64,000 nucleotides of DNA from Arion vulgaris (taxonomy: Eukaryota; Mollusca; Gastropoda; Stylommatophora; Arionidae). The position numbers and the translations under genes were made by a program. Each line of letters begins with the position of its first letter. Positions within the stretch are counted from its first letter, which is position 1. The notes below the pieces were generated by a model that did no database searches, was not told the DNA's origin, and saw nothing but the letters and a program-made list of their open reading frames with translations. The stretch lies in NCBI GenBank assembly GCA_020796225.1, contig CM036755.1, positions 65,044,049 to 65,108,048 of the forward strand, in the 5' to 3' direction. Shown here piece by piece: positions 10,739 through 24,400 of this stretch.

Positions 10739-12240
10739 TTTGAATATTCAATCGGGCTACTTTTACCTTGAACACCCTGTATAAGCAGAACTTTGAAATA
10801 TCACTGGCAATAAACTGACAAATACTTCTACTTTAACACTTTCGCTGCCATCCATTTTTAACAAGTCAGGCTGACCGCCACACTATTTTTGGGCATGATC
10901 ACTTTTCAGGTGATAATTTAAAAAATCAGTATCCCTGGGAATATCTGCTATTGATCTATAATCTGCATCACTTGAATCTAAAGTCCAAATTTGTATCACA
11001 TACAGATAGATCCCTTTTTATCACTGATTAAGAAGTCCGAATCAGTCATTTTGGACCTGACTATCACCTGCTACATCGCTCATTTTGAAAATCTTTGTTT
11101 ATTTACGAATAAATTTTGAAAAATGGACTACATGCATTTTAACCGCATGTATATTAGATCTGCAATTTTGGAGAGCTCTTCTGAACAATAGGAAACTATT
11201 GTGTAATGTAATACCGTTGTGTATGGTCAGCGAAACTCCCCATAAAATACCCACGTCGACAAAAGTCATCCGTGGTAGTGAAAGGGATTTTGTGATTGAT
11301 CAACTTTTGTTGTCCGTGGCAGCGAAGGTGTTAATGTATAACAATGTTTGAACATTCTATCTGTTAGGTTGAAATTAACAGATACACTATGTCAATTCGT
11401 AAGTATAAAACTACAAATTGGTATATAACCATAGATAAACAGTTGTGGAGGTGTTAGAAACAGTTTAATTAGGAACTTGAATCTGGGCATAATACACTTT
11501 TTCATAAATAAAATTGAAATGTGGCAAGATAAATTAAAAAATAATCACAAGTTTAAACTTCTGAACTGGTAAAGATAAAAAATCTGGAAGTTGACGGTGG
11601 TATGAATAAAGTTACTGACTATTATGCTCAAAATGTATCAGTATTGCAAATTAAAATTATGAAGAAAACATAACTTCATAAGATATTTTGACTAATGTGC
11701 TCCAGATAATACCAATTCTTAACGGTAATTAAATTCTCTTAAAGCTAAATCTTAACGGTTAAAATGTGAAATAATAGTGAACTTTTAATGAACAGAGATT
11801 AACACCAAACAAAATTTTTAAAAGTGTCATTGAAGTGAGAGAGAAAAGAAAATTAAAAAATGAAAATAGTAGGAATATGAAAAACACTGAATGCACAACA
11901 GAGAATATTCACATAAAGTGAATGTACAAATCAGCATGAACTGAAAATTGGAGGAGAAAAAACAAGATGCAAATTTATAATGTGAGGGGGAAGGGATTGC
12001 AGTGAAGCTGAATACCAATGATGAATGATAAATACAAGTTGAACAGTTTCACATAAGTGCAGTAACGGACAAAAATCAATGTTTTAGCCAAAAAGTCTTC
12101 ATCGAGGGCAGCTGGAAACAGCAAAAGTAGGTTAATCTTGCAATATTAAAATGCACAAAACATCTTGCACAGTGTCTGTGTAGTCAGAACTTCTCTTTCA
12201 TTTTAGATGGTTGCTATTCAAGCTTGCTATATTTCTTTAC
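10739..12240. other. No recognisable gene
   Basis: A+T-rich, mostly unique. Open frames here show no family resemblance. Confidence 0.5.
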
Positions 12241-12704
12241 ATTAGTCTAGTGAAAATGAAAATCATGGTGGCATAATTTTTAAAACACGTCGCCATCAAC
12301 CACAATAAACGAGTGTATTGCCGGGGAGCAAAGAATAGTAACACTGCGACCTACAAGGCATGTCATAAGAGTGAGGCAACTGAGGTAGGGGCCTAGGGAA
12401 GCTACCCTAGTAAATAAAAAGCCTCGCAGAAATCAGAGACATGCTAGCCTACTTATAGACATATACCTAGCACAACGTGCAATCGCTCAATGTGGAGCGG
12501 TCAAAGAACAAGTTGATTTTCTAGGCACCACTTATACATTCAGTAGTTTGCCATTGCTTTCTGAATGGTGAGGTCTATGTTTATAGTTCGCAAAACTCCA
12601 CGAGAACAGATTTGCTTCTATCTAAACTGTTCATCGCAGAGCTTAAAACCAGGTACTCTTGGATTGTAATCAACCTTGCTACCGGTAAGCCACAGACACC
12701 CAAT
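12241..12704 (-). mobile_element. SINE-F split by SINE-B
   Basis: The left piece ends ACAATAAACGAGT and the right piece resumes TTGATTTTCTAGGCACC, as in the unbroken copy at 27.48 kb. Confidence 0.78.
12312..12520 (+). mobile_element. SINE-B inside SINE-F
   Basis: Plus-strand copy with core CATGTCATAAGAGTGAGG and hairpin CTAGGGAAGCTACCCTAG, shortened before the tail. TSD not clear. Confidence 0.8.
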
Positions 12705-15411
12705 AGTTTAATAGCATTCCTTAAATGTTGTTTTCAGCTGCCCTGTTCTTGGCTCCCAAAAAAAAAAAAATCATAACTGAGACAGGGTTTACTGCAAGTA
12801 CTTTCAAAACTGTGCCAACTATTCTGTTTACCACTCATCGCTAAATTCATAATGACTGACTACTATTACTGCTAATTTAAAAAAAAATTAACTAACTACT
12901 ATGTTACACACTAGCAACAACGTTTTTGGTGGGTGAATGTTTTAATCAAAACATTTCAATCCGTACACAGAACATTTCTTGGTTTCTGGATGTAACTATC
13001 AAGATGACAAAGAGAGACTACATCAATTTCACAAAACTAAACATAAAGGATATTATTTTAACTTAAAAAAAAATAGACACCACTTTTCATACAGCTATGC
13101 CTGTGTGATCACATGAAACATACTTAATATTACTCTTCCATACTGAAAACTACTGTGTGTGGTGTGCAACAGCCACACATATCAATATATTTAAAAACAC
13201 TATACTAGTAGTAACTGTAGCGGCTGGTGGTGAATATGAGAATGAAAAGCACATATGATTTAACACATGCGGTTCAATATGTGATGATAGTGAAAAGGTG
13301 AACCTAAATGATACAAAAAATATCCTGAGGGGGACAAGAGAAATATAGAATGCTCCTCACTCATAGATTACTACTAATCCATGAAATGTAAATGCTACTC
13401 CTCCATGAAGATTGCTGAATAAGCCCTTCAACACATTTGTTTTGATATGTGAATGATCATGACATCCATTGACTAAATACACCATTTAGGACTTTTTCCC
13501 AACTGGGTAAATCTCATTCCACTCTATTGTCTGAAACATCAAGATTTGGTGGATGAAGAGATCACATGCTGTGCATTACATCAGAGTATGATTTGTTTTA
13601 ATACTACAAAGTGCTGAAGCAACTTACTGCTAAATTTCAACAACACTTTTCTAATGGGTTCTCTTATATAAAGAAGGTTACACTGATCAGAAATAACTGA
13701 ACACATAAATGATAACGGGCTTTAAATTACTTCATAGACGCACAACATCGAATTCAGAATGACTGCTGGCAAAATGCAAATTAGTTAAGTTACTAAATAA
13801 ACTATATGTACACTTACCACAGGAAGTTTGATTATATACACACTACTGTCAATTCTTACTTATTGAAATAGTACTCTACCACATTCGGGTTACAAGGACT
13901 TTTGGCTTTCAATCCAGAATTTAACTATCATATCTTTAAAACATGACCTAGTACAACACTTTTTCTGCAAGGCAAACCAATGAAACATTGCCAACAACAA
14001 TTCTATGACTATTGAAAAACACTCATAAACATTGAATTAATACTAACTTGTAACCAACATGTATAAAATACATCACTACTGTGACATGACAGTAGAGGGT
14101 GAAGAACAGATATAGAAATGAACAAAAGAAAGGTATGCCATGTACTTCCAAGCTCTAGTTTTAATCAGACCACACTATAGTAAATACAGGTCAATTGATT
14201 TGTCTTTGAAGCATTGGTGAGAAAATACAATTTTTTTAATATGATTTTGGGCAGTTTATTGAAATCTTTGCAGTTATTTCTAGAGACTAGCATGCAAAAA
14301 AATGACTAGGATGTCTTGATATTAAGATGCACATGTAGGTGTTAACTCAAGACTTAACCGTAACATCTTCAATGATTTTGAGCACAAGTCTATAAGAAAA
14401 GCAAAAATCTAGACAATTGTGTCAAATTTCTACATTATTCAATCTTGCAGAATTTCTTATTCCTAGTTTTAAGTACACTTAGAACTGAAATTAAATGTTT
14501 GTACTTAAAGTGTCTCGTTTTTACAACAAGAAAAATAACCCAAGCACACGAACATGCAGTGAATTGGGTAAAGCAGCATAAGAAAATAAAATTGGCTGAA
14601 TTCCGATCACAAGGCAGAAGTGAAATGATTTAAAAGACGAATCAAGATCACTTTTTTAAAAACACATAATTTAAATTAATATTGAGAATCATGAAAACAG
14701 TGATTATCTGCTTTCAAAATGCAAAGAACCAAACTTGTCTACTAGGAAAGCTGGTCCACTAAATGGCAGGCAACTAATATCAAGACCAGCGCTACCTGTG
14801 ACAGAAGAATAGCACAGTCCAGTCTACACTTTCTGGTGACTGTCACATTTGTTTTGATTATGTTGGGGTGGGGGTTACTTCCGAGGTTCAATAAAACCTG
14901 CGCAGTCCTGATTCCGCAATTTATTAACATTTAAATGCAGTGTTAACTGTGACTAGAAACTATAAAAAATATAATAAACTCGGCGCTGCCAACGTTAAGT
15001 TCCATCGATAGGTGAAAATTGAGATACCAAAAGGTATTATTTACATGCTGCTTCAGCTCACTTGACCAAAAAACAAAACCATAAATTAGAATATGAGTGC
15101 AAGACTCCAAATGATCATTCCTCTGCAAGAATACTAATTGTGTGGTTACATTTACTACACATACAAAATGTTAGCTTCTCCATGCATGGCTGTAAATGCT
15201 TGTATTTATGTGAATGGATCTGGATAATTGCTCAACCCTAATTACTGGATGGAGGTCTGTTTGTGAAATGAATGAGCACATGCTGATGGCATGGGGAAGG
15301 GATGAATTATGGTGTGTACGATGGAGAACGGGGAGAAAAAAATCAATGACTGAAAGTTTTTTCTTCTGAATTCATAATTAAAATAAACGTGTAAATAGAT
15401 GGTCCTACATA
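12705..15411 (-). other. Repeat-poor stretch, candidate 14-3-3 3' UTR
   Basis: Starts right after the 14-3-3 stop on the minus strand and is the longest stretch without SINE/LINE matches. TTTATT at 14255-14260 reads AATAAA on the minus strand, about 1.15 kb past the stop. The UTR extent is inference. Confidence 0.4.
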
Positions 15412-18400
15412 TCACTGGTTCTCAGCGTCTTGATCCACTTCTGCCTGCGAGTCAGATGTCCACAGCTGAAAAGGGAAAAAAAAGAACATTACAATCACTG
15501 AGCAGTAACTTGGGAGTTATATTTCTATATTTTTAAGTCAATCAATCAAGTGCCACGCCTGCCGGCTTAGGCGATCATGTCTCTTTACAACTCTCTCTCC
15601 TTAGTTCAGATAATCAGTTCTGACATCAATCTTTTGTTGAACCATGTCAGACCATCCAACATCTCCCTCTATCTCTCCTTCCCTGAATTTTACCTGTTGT
15701 CATCAAATATTCGAAACCTTCTCTTTAAACAAATGTAAGTACAATCTGCAGGTTCATGACAAATTTAAAATGTAATTTCATAAAGTCTGAGCAGAATTTA
15801 GGAAACAGTGGAGCCAGAAGGACCAAACTGCACACCCAACACTCCTTACCATCAAATGTTGTGCAAAGAACAAATGATTATTCTAGACTGCAAAAACAAA
15901 ACAATAGATTGAGAAATCATATATACAGGAAATTAGAAATTGATGAGATAAACTTGTGCACTAAGCCCAAAGACTGCAGAGCATATCTTTCACCCATGTT
16001 AGTTCTACAGAGAAAAATATGACCAACTGAGATGGCACTATTTTCAAACTTAAGTGGTTCTATGGATGACCTGAAGCAAATCATACATCTCATTGAAGAG
16101 ATGAGGTCGCTCGTGAGTTGTCGGGGCTTTCGAGGGGAGCAAAGAATGGCAACACTGCGACCTACAAGCAAGTTGTAAGAGGCGGCTGAGGTAGGAGCCT
16201 AGGGAAGCTACCCTAGTAAATAAAAGTGTCTAGGATGTGCTGGCCTACTTGTAAGCGCATAACTGGCACAACGTGCAATTGCTCTGAGGGCAAACGTGAT
16301 AACACTGGCGTTCAAAACAAACACTCAATGAAAAAGTTGGTGGAAGTAGCAACAACACAGAACTCAGCAAACTACGACACTGAGCAACAACCTGGAAGCT
16401 GTGTGCTTGTTCGTCTCCTTAAAGTCAGAGCATCATTGTGGTCATAATTTGTCCAGTTCAAAACCTAAGTGTTACTCTTCTTCTTCTTGCGTTCGCCCAC
16501 TATGAATTCATGCGTAGTAAGGGCACCTAGTGTGGTGTTTCTGAAATTATTTTTGAGTGAAGGAATGCTTTCCTTGTTATCAGTGTCTCCTGCCATACAG
16601 GCGTGCCTTCACCGACTTCAGAGGTCTCTCACGATCACCGCCCAGACCGATGTACCAGATCTCCCCATAAATTCTATTCATGTGGAATCTAATACATGCA
16701 GCCTTAGCATTGGTGTGTTTTACGTCACATCTTCAGCGCCATTTGGAGCTCTGGTGCTTATCCTTCGGCGATGTGTCCAGTTTCAGCCAGCGTTTACTCA
16801 GTTCGCTCTCCATTCTGTGTCCATCTAGTGTTTTTTTTTACGGAGGGTAGGTAGCCCCACACCCGCCTCTTAGTCGCCTCTTACAACATGCTTGGTAGGT
16901 AACAGTGGTTCTATTCTTGACACCCCAATTTTGGCCCAAGTAACCACTCGGGTACTTCAGAGGTCCGAAGTGTTATGTTTCAACAGCTACTGTTTGGCTT
17001 TCTCTGTCAATTTAGTTTATCACATTCCAATTTGATGAGGTTGGATCTTGTTTACACATTTTCTTGGGAGGTAGTGCAACATCTCTGTGGTGGATCAAAC
17101 ATACAATGCATACAATCTGGTCTGATCGAGATGGATATGCTACAATACAAAAGTTAGGGCTAGCTCCTACTTACTGTAAGGTTGTCTCTCAACAGCTGCA
17201 TTATCAAAGTGCTGTCTTTGTAAGATTCTTCATTCAACTGATCCAACTGGGCAATGGCATCATCAAATGCCTAGGATAATAAATTCATCAAATTAGCAAA
17301 CTGTAACAGACTAAATGGTCTAACCAATAGAGCTGCAATTAATGCTATTTATGATGGCAGTCAAAATGTATAAGTTCTCTTGTGCACTGACTTCGTCTGG
17401 GACATTTTTATTGTTTCAATCTGATGTTATCAAAATTTCAATCAATTTATTTAAATTAATGTACTTACTCAAGTACATCATCTACATTTTCTTGTGATCA
17501 CTATTTCGATGATTATAGAGTCAGATGTGTTCTTATGATGAAGACAAATGTCTGGAGTTCATCTCTGACGCGGTGCAGTTTTGAATGTAGTGACTTAACA
17601 ATGCATGGTTCAGTAGGTTGATCAACAGCAGTAGGTTGATCAACAGCATTAGGTTGATCAACAGCATAAGGTTAATCAGACGGTAAAATCATCATATATA
17701 AGCGTGAGATACTATGATTTCTGGCCTAGTATCGCCGACTTCAAAACCTGCTCAAGTATATTAACCATTTAAACCAAACACATGGGTCTCGGTTGTAAAC
17801 ATATTGCGTCCTGAGTCTCCATGCTAAAGGGCTGGGAACCTGTTCTTCCTTCCATTTGTTCGCTTGAAATTTGTCTATATATTCAATGTTGTCTCTTGTA
17901 TGAACTTCACTGTCTTTTGTAGCTCATACAGAGGTCCGTGTAGTTTTCTGTCGAGTGTTGTTTCGTTAGGCCAGTGAGTTTGCCTCAGTGTATCATATTC
18001 GGGGCAGTCTTGAAGTATGTGCTCTGCAGTCTGGTGTGCCTGTCAAAATGTACACATGGCTGAATTGCCAATCTTGAATTTTGTATACATGTGGCTGCAG
18101 AGTCGATTGTGTCCTGTTCTAAGGCACAGAATGACAACTTGTTCCAATCTGCTCATATTATTCTTCTTCTTCTTCTTTGCGTTAAGTTCTTTACGACCAA
18201 TTTTAATCACTCTTTGTGACATGTTTGATCTTTGCCAAGAACATGTATACGTTGCACATTGGTTTAGTAGGCCCCTAAACACATAGACTTCTACACGTTT
18301 AGGACATGTGCATCCGATTTCAGCCGATCCTCCTCAGTCGCCTCTTACGACATGCGTGGCAGGTAACAGTGGTTCTATTCTTTACACCCATATTTGGGCC

Positions 18401-21400
18401 CTGCTAACCACTCGGGCGATGCTCATATTATAATAATCATCTTGGTGTTGGTATTTGTGGCTTTCTCATTGATTTAATCATCCTTTTCTTTTGGTGGCAG
18501 GTAACTGGCACATCCGGTTGCTCTCCTGCAGCATCTTCCTTGGCCTATCGGTCTGCTGTTTCATTTCCTGGTATTCCCCAGTGAGAGGGTATCCACTGCA
18601 AGACAACTCTGCGCTGCTTGGACAGTTTAGACAGACAGGGTCTGTAGACCTGGCGGAACCTTTCCTTAACAGATCATTTGGCATCAGAAAAAAATAGTGT
18701 AGATTGTGAAGTTTTTGGGTTTTTAACCGTTCCAGAAGCACTTGAGCTTTCAGCTCGGTGCCACACAACACCGTGAATCTGGTGAACATGTGGTTTTTCT
18801 GCCAGCCGCGGAATTGAACCAGCGCTCATAGGGAGCTTGTCACCCATAGTCCAACGCGTTACGAACACGCTGACAGATTATGAAGTTAAACACAACTAGT
18901 GCTACTTTTGGTTTAGCAAGATAGTGGACCCATACTTGAGTAAAACTTCTGTATTTATTAAAATATTTTCATGCTGAAAGTCCCCAAAATAACCATTTAA
19001 AACGATAACAGAACAAGTTGAACGTGCTGAATCGTTGCAAAGACAAATTAGACGGTGATTATCATGATATGGATATCAAAATTGAATCAGATCATTTTGA
19101 TTCCCCTGTGTTTGTTTGCATGCGTTCATTCTTATCAACCAAGTTAACCGCTCTTTGTGAAGTTTCCGGCTAGAAATGGGTACACTGCGCATCCGTTAGG
19201 CCCTTACAGCATGTAAGACAGGCGCATCCGTTAGGCCCTTACAGCATGTAAGACAGGCACATCCAAATCTTGACTAAAGTGTATGCATATTATCTAACAA
19301 GACGGCAATTTGTACAAATGGTTATGTGTAAGATTTTACAAACAGAAAAGGTTCACTTTAAAGTATGACATCCGGAGTGATACTGTAGCATGGTATCAGA
19401 TCTGATTTGTCAAAGCTAACTCATACCAATTACTATGTGTGGTTTCTGGGGTAGCGAAGAAAACAACCCGTCTCCTCTTGCATGTTGTAAAAGGGATTAA
19501 GAAAGGTTGGGTGTTAATATTTAGTGTTTATACACTAATTGTTACATGTACATAAATTAAGGGTTTACATACTGGAAAGACTGACATAAGCAGAAATATT
19601 GGAAATGATCAGATAAGTCAATTTGCGAGTGGTTACGGGCCCAAATTGGGGTATCTTCTTCTTCTAATCAGGGCTGCGAGTTTTCCCTCTTGGGCAGCCA
19701 ATGCTAATTTGTAGAATCTGCATGTGTTCTGTAATTGTGGAAGACTAGTGTAAAGGGTATTATGAACAGATGGGTGTGGTAGGAGGAGTTCTTGTCTAGC
19801 TTTATGCAGTCCAGGACATTCAAGCAAGATATGCTGTACTGTCTCACATGAATGACTGCACTTTCTACAGTGTGGTAGGTGTGTGGGGTTTATTCTGTGT
19901 AGGTGGTAATTCAGTCCAAAATGTCCTGTTCTTAACTGAAAGATAGTGCTTTGATCTTTTCGTTGTAGCAGATTTATATTGTCCATGGGGTTTGGTTTAT
20001 TCATCTCTGCATACATGTCCCGACCAGTCATCCCCATAGCCCATCGGTTCAGCCAATCTTCTCTGGAGATATTTTTCAGAATCTGTTTTATACTTTGTAT
20101 GCTAACAGTTTTGTCTATTTGTGGTTTTGATGATCCCTGTTTGGCTAGATGATCTGCCTCGTCATTTCCTGGGATATTTGTGTGCCCAGGGATCCACTGT
20201 AGAATGACAATATCAAAGGAGGAAATCAGATTGTGGATGACTGATGCCAATGACTGGATCTCGCTTGACTGATTCTGCTGTTCTTCTAAAGCTTGTAGTG
20301 TGGACTGTGAGTCAGTGAATACCATCATGTCTTGGGCAATATTGTCTCTGAGTTCAAACTGCTGGTGGACTAGTTCAACAGCGGTCTTTATGGCTATAAT
20401 CTCTGCCTCATAGTTGGAACATATATTACCACAAGGGGCACAGTAACTATAGGTAGTTCCATCTGGATATTTCAGGTATATGCCGCAGCCAGCGTAAGTA
20501 GTGGCTTTGAAAGCTGAACCATCAGTGTAGGCATGGATAGAGGAAGTTGGATAACTGTCTATTGTCTCCCGTGCACAGGTTTTTAAGATCGGTGCAAGTG
20601 TTGCTTTGTTTATAGTTTTATCAAAGAGGTATTTCTGGATTACTGGTTGTTTTATGTTTAGCCATGGTGGTGGGCCAGGGCATCTTGTGATCGGTTCTCT
20701 GTCAGTTGGGAGGTGGTAATGTTCTTTGAGATTTTTCCCAACGTCCAGCAATGATTTGTGCTGGATTCTTTGATTGGATTTCCACCTGTCAATAGTTTGT
20801 CTGTTGGGATGGTTTTTTCTATTCTTTTATATCGCTCGACTGCTTCTATTAGTGTCCTTCGTCTCCTAATATCTAGTGGTTCGATGTTGGCATCGATTTC
20901 ACAAGCAGCAGTTGGGGTCATTCTCATTCCCCTACATATAAACCTGAGACCCTGATTCTGCACTCTGTCCAGGGATGTTGTGATGTGCTCACTTGCTATA
21001 GCTTGGAGAGGAAGGCAGTTGTCCATTGTAGATCTTACATAGCCAAGATATAGTTGCCTAAGGGTGCTCTTGTCTGCACCCCAAGTGGTGCTAGCAAGTC
21101 TTTTAACCATGTGGAGTCTTTTAGATGCTTTTTCTTTTATGTTGTTAATGTGTTCTGTCATCCTCAGCTGTTTGTCTAATTTGACTCCCAGGTAAGTCTA
21201 TTTTAAATAAAGTAACTTCTTGCAACCGCTATTTTGATGATTATACCACCAGATGTTTTCTTATCATAAAGTCAATTGTTGTCTAGAGCTCATTCTGTTG
21301 AAGTGTAGTTTTCAATGTAGCATCTTTATGTGACGCTCAGTATGTTGATCAACAGCATAAGTGTTTTCATGCTATATAATTGTCATATATAAGCGTGAGA

Positions 21401-24400
21401 TGAGCGCAGTGTAGTTTTGAATGTAGTAACTTAACTACATGAGGCTCTGCATATCGATCAGCAGCATACGTTTTATCAGAGTATAATCATCGTATATAAG
21501 CGTTAGATGATTTCATGTGAGCTGTCTCTGGCTTAGTATCTGACTTTAGCACCTTTTCAGAGGGAGAAAGGATTCATTCCCGATCCTCCTCATTCTTCTT
21601 TCTTGTTCGTTCTTTACAACCAATTTTAATCACTCTTTGTGATATGTTTGATCTTTGCCAAGAACGTGTATACATTGCACATTGGTTTGGTATGCCCCTA
21701 AACGCATAGACTTATATACGTTTAGGACATGTGAGGGGGACTGCCTAGAGTAGTTGATAGCTCGGCCTGCTAGCTGTGAGACGCCTCATAGCTCGGGTTC
21801 GAACCTACTGTCCGGCATTTGTTCGAGTCCCTGGTCTTACTCAGGACGATAACTTGAGTACCTCTGAAGTCGGAGAAAATCTGCCTGTATGGCGAGGAAT
21901 ACTAATTACGAGTACATTGAGCACACGGCTGCCAGTGTAAAGTAATTTACAATGTGCATGTTGCTGCCATTGTAAGAAATTGAAAAAACGATTTTCACGC
22001 AAAAATCAGTTTCAGAGATGAAACTTCGCCTGAGTTGAACACGTGCATCTGATTTCAGCCAAACCTCAGTCGCCTCTTACGACATGCGTGGCAGGTAACA
22101 GTGGTTCTATTCTTTGCACCCCAAATTTGGGCCCGTAACTACTCGGCGATATGTGCTTTTGAAAATAAATGTTACTGATGAGTCTTCTGTATGATATGGA
22201 CAGAGAAAGAAAAATAGATCCAGAATGAACTCAAAATGAAAACTGATTGCTGCTACACATGAGAAAATGTAAGTAGTTTGGATATAAAAAGACATGAAGG
22301 GCTGAAGAAGACAACTGTGGAGGAATGCATCCCGGCAAAGCGAAAGACATTGTGCAGATGTCTTCCATTGCGCCTGTAGCCTCAAAATAACTGTTATGGT
22401 AGCAAAGTTCTGCACAGAACAAGCTACTGAATGATGCTGATTTGCTCGATCTGTTTTTCCAACTGTGTAAATAAAAATAAAGTTTAATGCTATCTCTAAA
22501 AAAGTAAGAAAATTACAATACTATAAATAGTAATTCAAGCAGTTTACTTACTTGTTTTGCCAAATTGCAAGCTTCTCCTGGCTCATTCATGATCTCATAG
22601 TAAAATACAGAGAAGTTTAGAGCCAAACCTAGTCTTATAGGATGTGTAGGCTGCATCTTATCTTTAGCTATTTCGTTGCTTTTTGTATGCTTCATTTGAT
22701 TTGCTCACGTAAGCTGTGAAAGAATAGTTGATTACAATTAGTGTGTTACTTCTTTGTAGCTAGTTATCCCTTCACATTCAATACTTCTTCTTCTTCTTCT
22801 TTGCGTCGGTTTCAGTATGCCGCCTAAATCATGAGATGGGTTGCCTCTATGAAGCTGCATGTCAGTTGGAGTTCTTCGAGAGTTCCCATAGCTTGGTCTG
22901 TAAGCTTTGTTCATGAGGCCATGTTTCATTTCGTTGGTGTATGTATGATGGACATGACTGCAGGATGTGCTCTGGAGTCTGTGTTTCTGTCTGGCATGCA
23001 CACTGTGCAGTCTGAGCAGGCTTTATTATGTGCATGTGGCGGTTGAGCCTGCAGTGACCTGTTCTTAGGTGGAAGATTGTTGTGTGCTGTTTTCTGTTTA
23101 GTCTGCTGATGGGATCTTGTGGGTGTTTGCTGTGGGTTTGTTGCCTCCATACCTCTTTGTACTTTCTTTTGATATGTGTCTTGATTTCTGGTAGTGATAC
23201 TGGGTGTTTCTGTTGTGTAAGTTTTGTTCCCTCCTTAGCCAGCATGTCTGCTCTCTTATTTCCTGGAACGCCACAGTGGGCTGGTATCCACTGACATTCA
23301 ATACAAAGTTTATGAAATTGTATGTGATTTGTAGCTGTTGAGTGGTGTTGTATAGATTAATGTGTGGGTGCTTTTTTTCTGTTGTTTAAGTGTGTGTAGC
23401 AAGTAGAGGCAGTACTGTATTATCGGAAGAGACACAATGGACAATGAAATTACTTACTGCCAGAAAATGTTATGTATCTATAAACAACTAAGGAATAGAT
23501 TGAATCAGAAAGAAAGATTTTAAAACTTTGTTTTAAAATGTCAATGTTAACTCACATAAGAAAAAAGAAGAGACCAGAAGAATTCACTGAAAACACAGTG
23601 AAAGAAATATTTAGAAAACCTTGCTACCACTGAAAAAATTTAGCAAAGAAAGAGAATGTCCTGGATGGCATGATGATTATTCTTCAAGCGCTCCATTCTA
23701 CCACTTGTTAAACCAGTATTTGTGATATGTATGTGATCCGAGCTTAAATTGGCAATTCAGCCATGTGTACAGGCACAATAGGCTGCAGAGCACATACTTC
23801 AAGACTGCCCCTAATATGATTCACTGAGGCAAACTCACTGGCCTAACGAAACAACACTCAACAGAAAATTACACGGACCTCTGTTGTGAGCTACAAAAGA
23901 CAGTGAAGTTCATACAAGAGACAACATTGAATTTATAGACAATATTTCAAGCAAACGAAAGGAAGAATCCGAGCTTAAGAGTGATTGTACGTTGTGCCAG
24001 TTATGCGCCTACAAGTAGGCCAGAACATCTGATTTCGAGAAGTTTTTACTTACTACGGTAGCTTCCCCAGGCCCCTACCTCAGTCGCCTCTTATTACATG
24101 CCTTGTAGGTCGCAGTGTTACTCTTCTTTGTTCTCTTGCGGCACTGACAACACTGGTGGCATGATGGTTATAAAAGAAATTGATCAAATATACATGCATA
24201 ACTACAAACACGCCAGAGTGGTTACCGAGGCCCAAATTTGGGGTGTAAAGAATAGAACCACTGTTGCCTGCCATGCATGTCGTAAGAGGCGACTAAGGAG
24301 GTTTGCTGAAATCTGATGCATGTGTCCTAAATGTGTAGAAGTCTATGCGTTTAGGGCCTACCAAACCAATGTGCAATGTATACTTGGCAAAGATCAAACA

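Noticed and set aside
10248..10785. GGGTGTTCAAG / CTTGAACACCC inverted pair as a MITE
   Set aside because: Pairing is short, no TSD is visible, and a SINE-B lies inside; too weak to call.
18795..18878. A functional tRNA gene
   Set aside because: The B-box is good but the A-box is weak and the acceptor stem does not pair; more likely SINE-derived.
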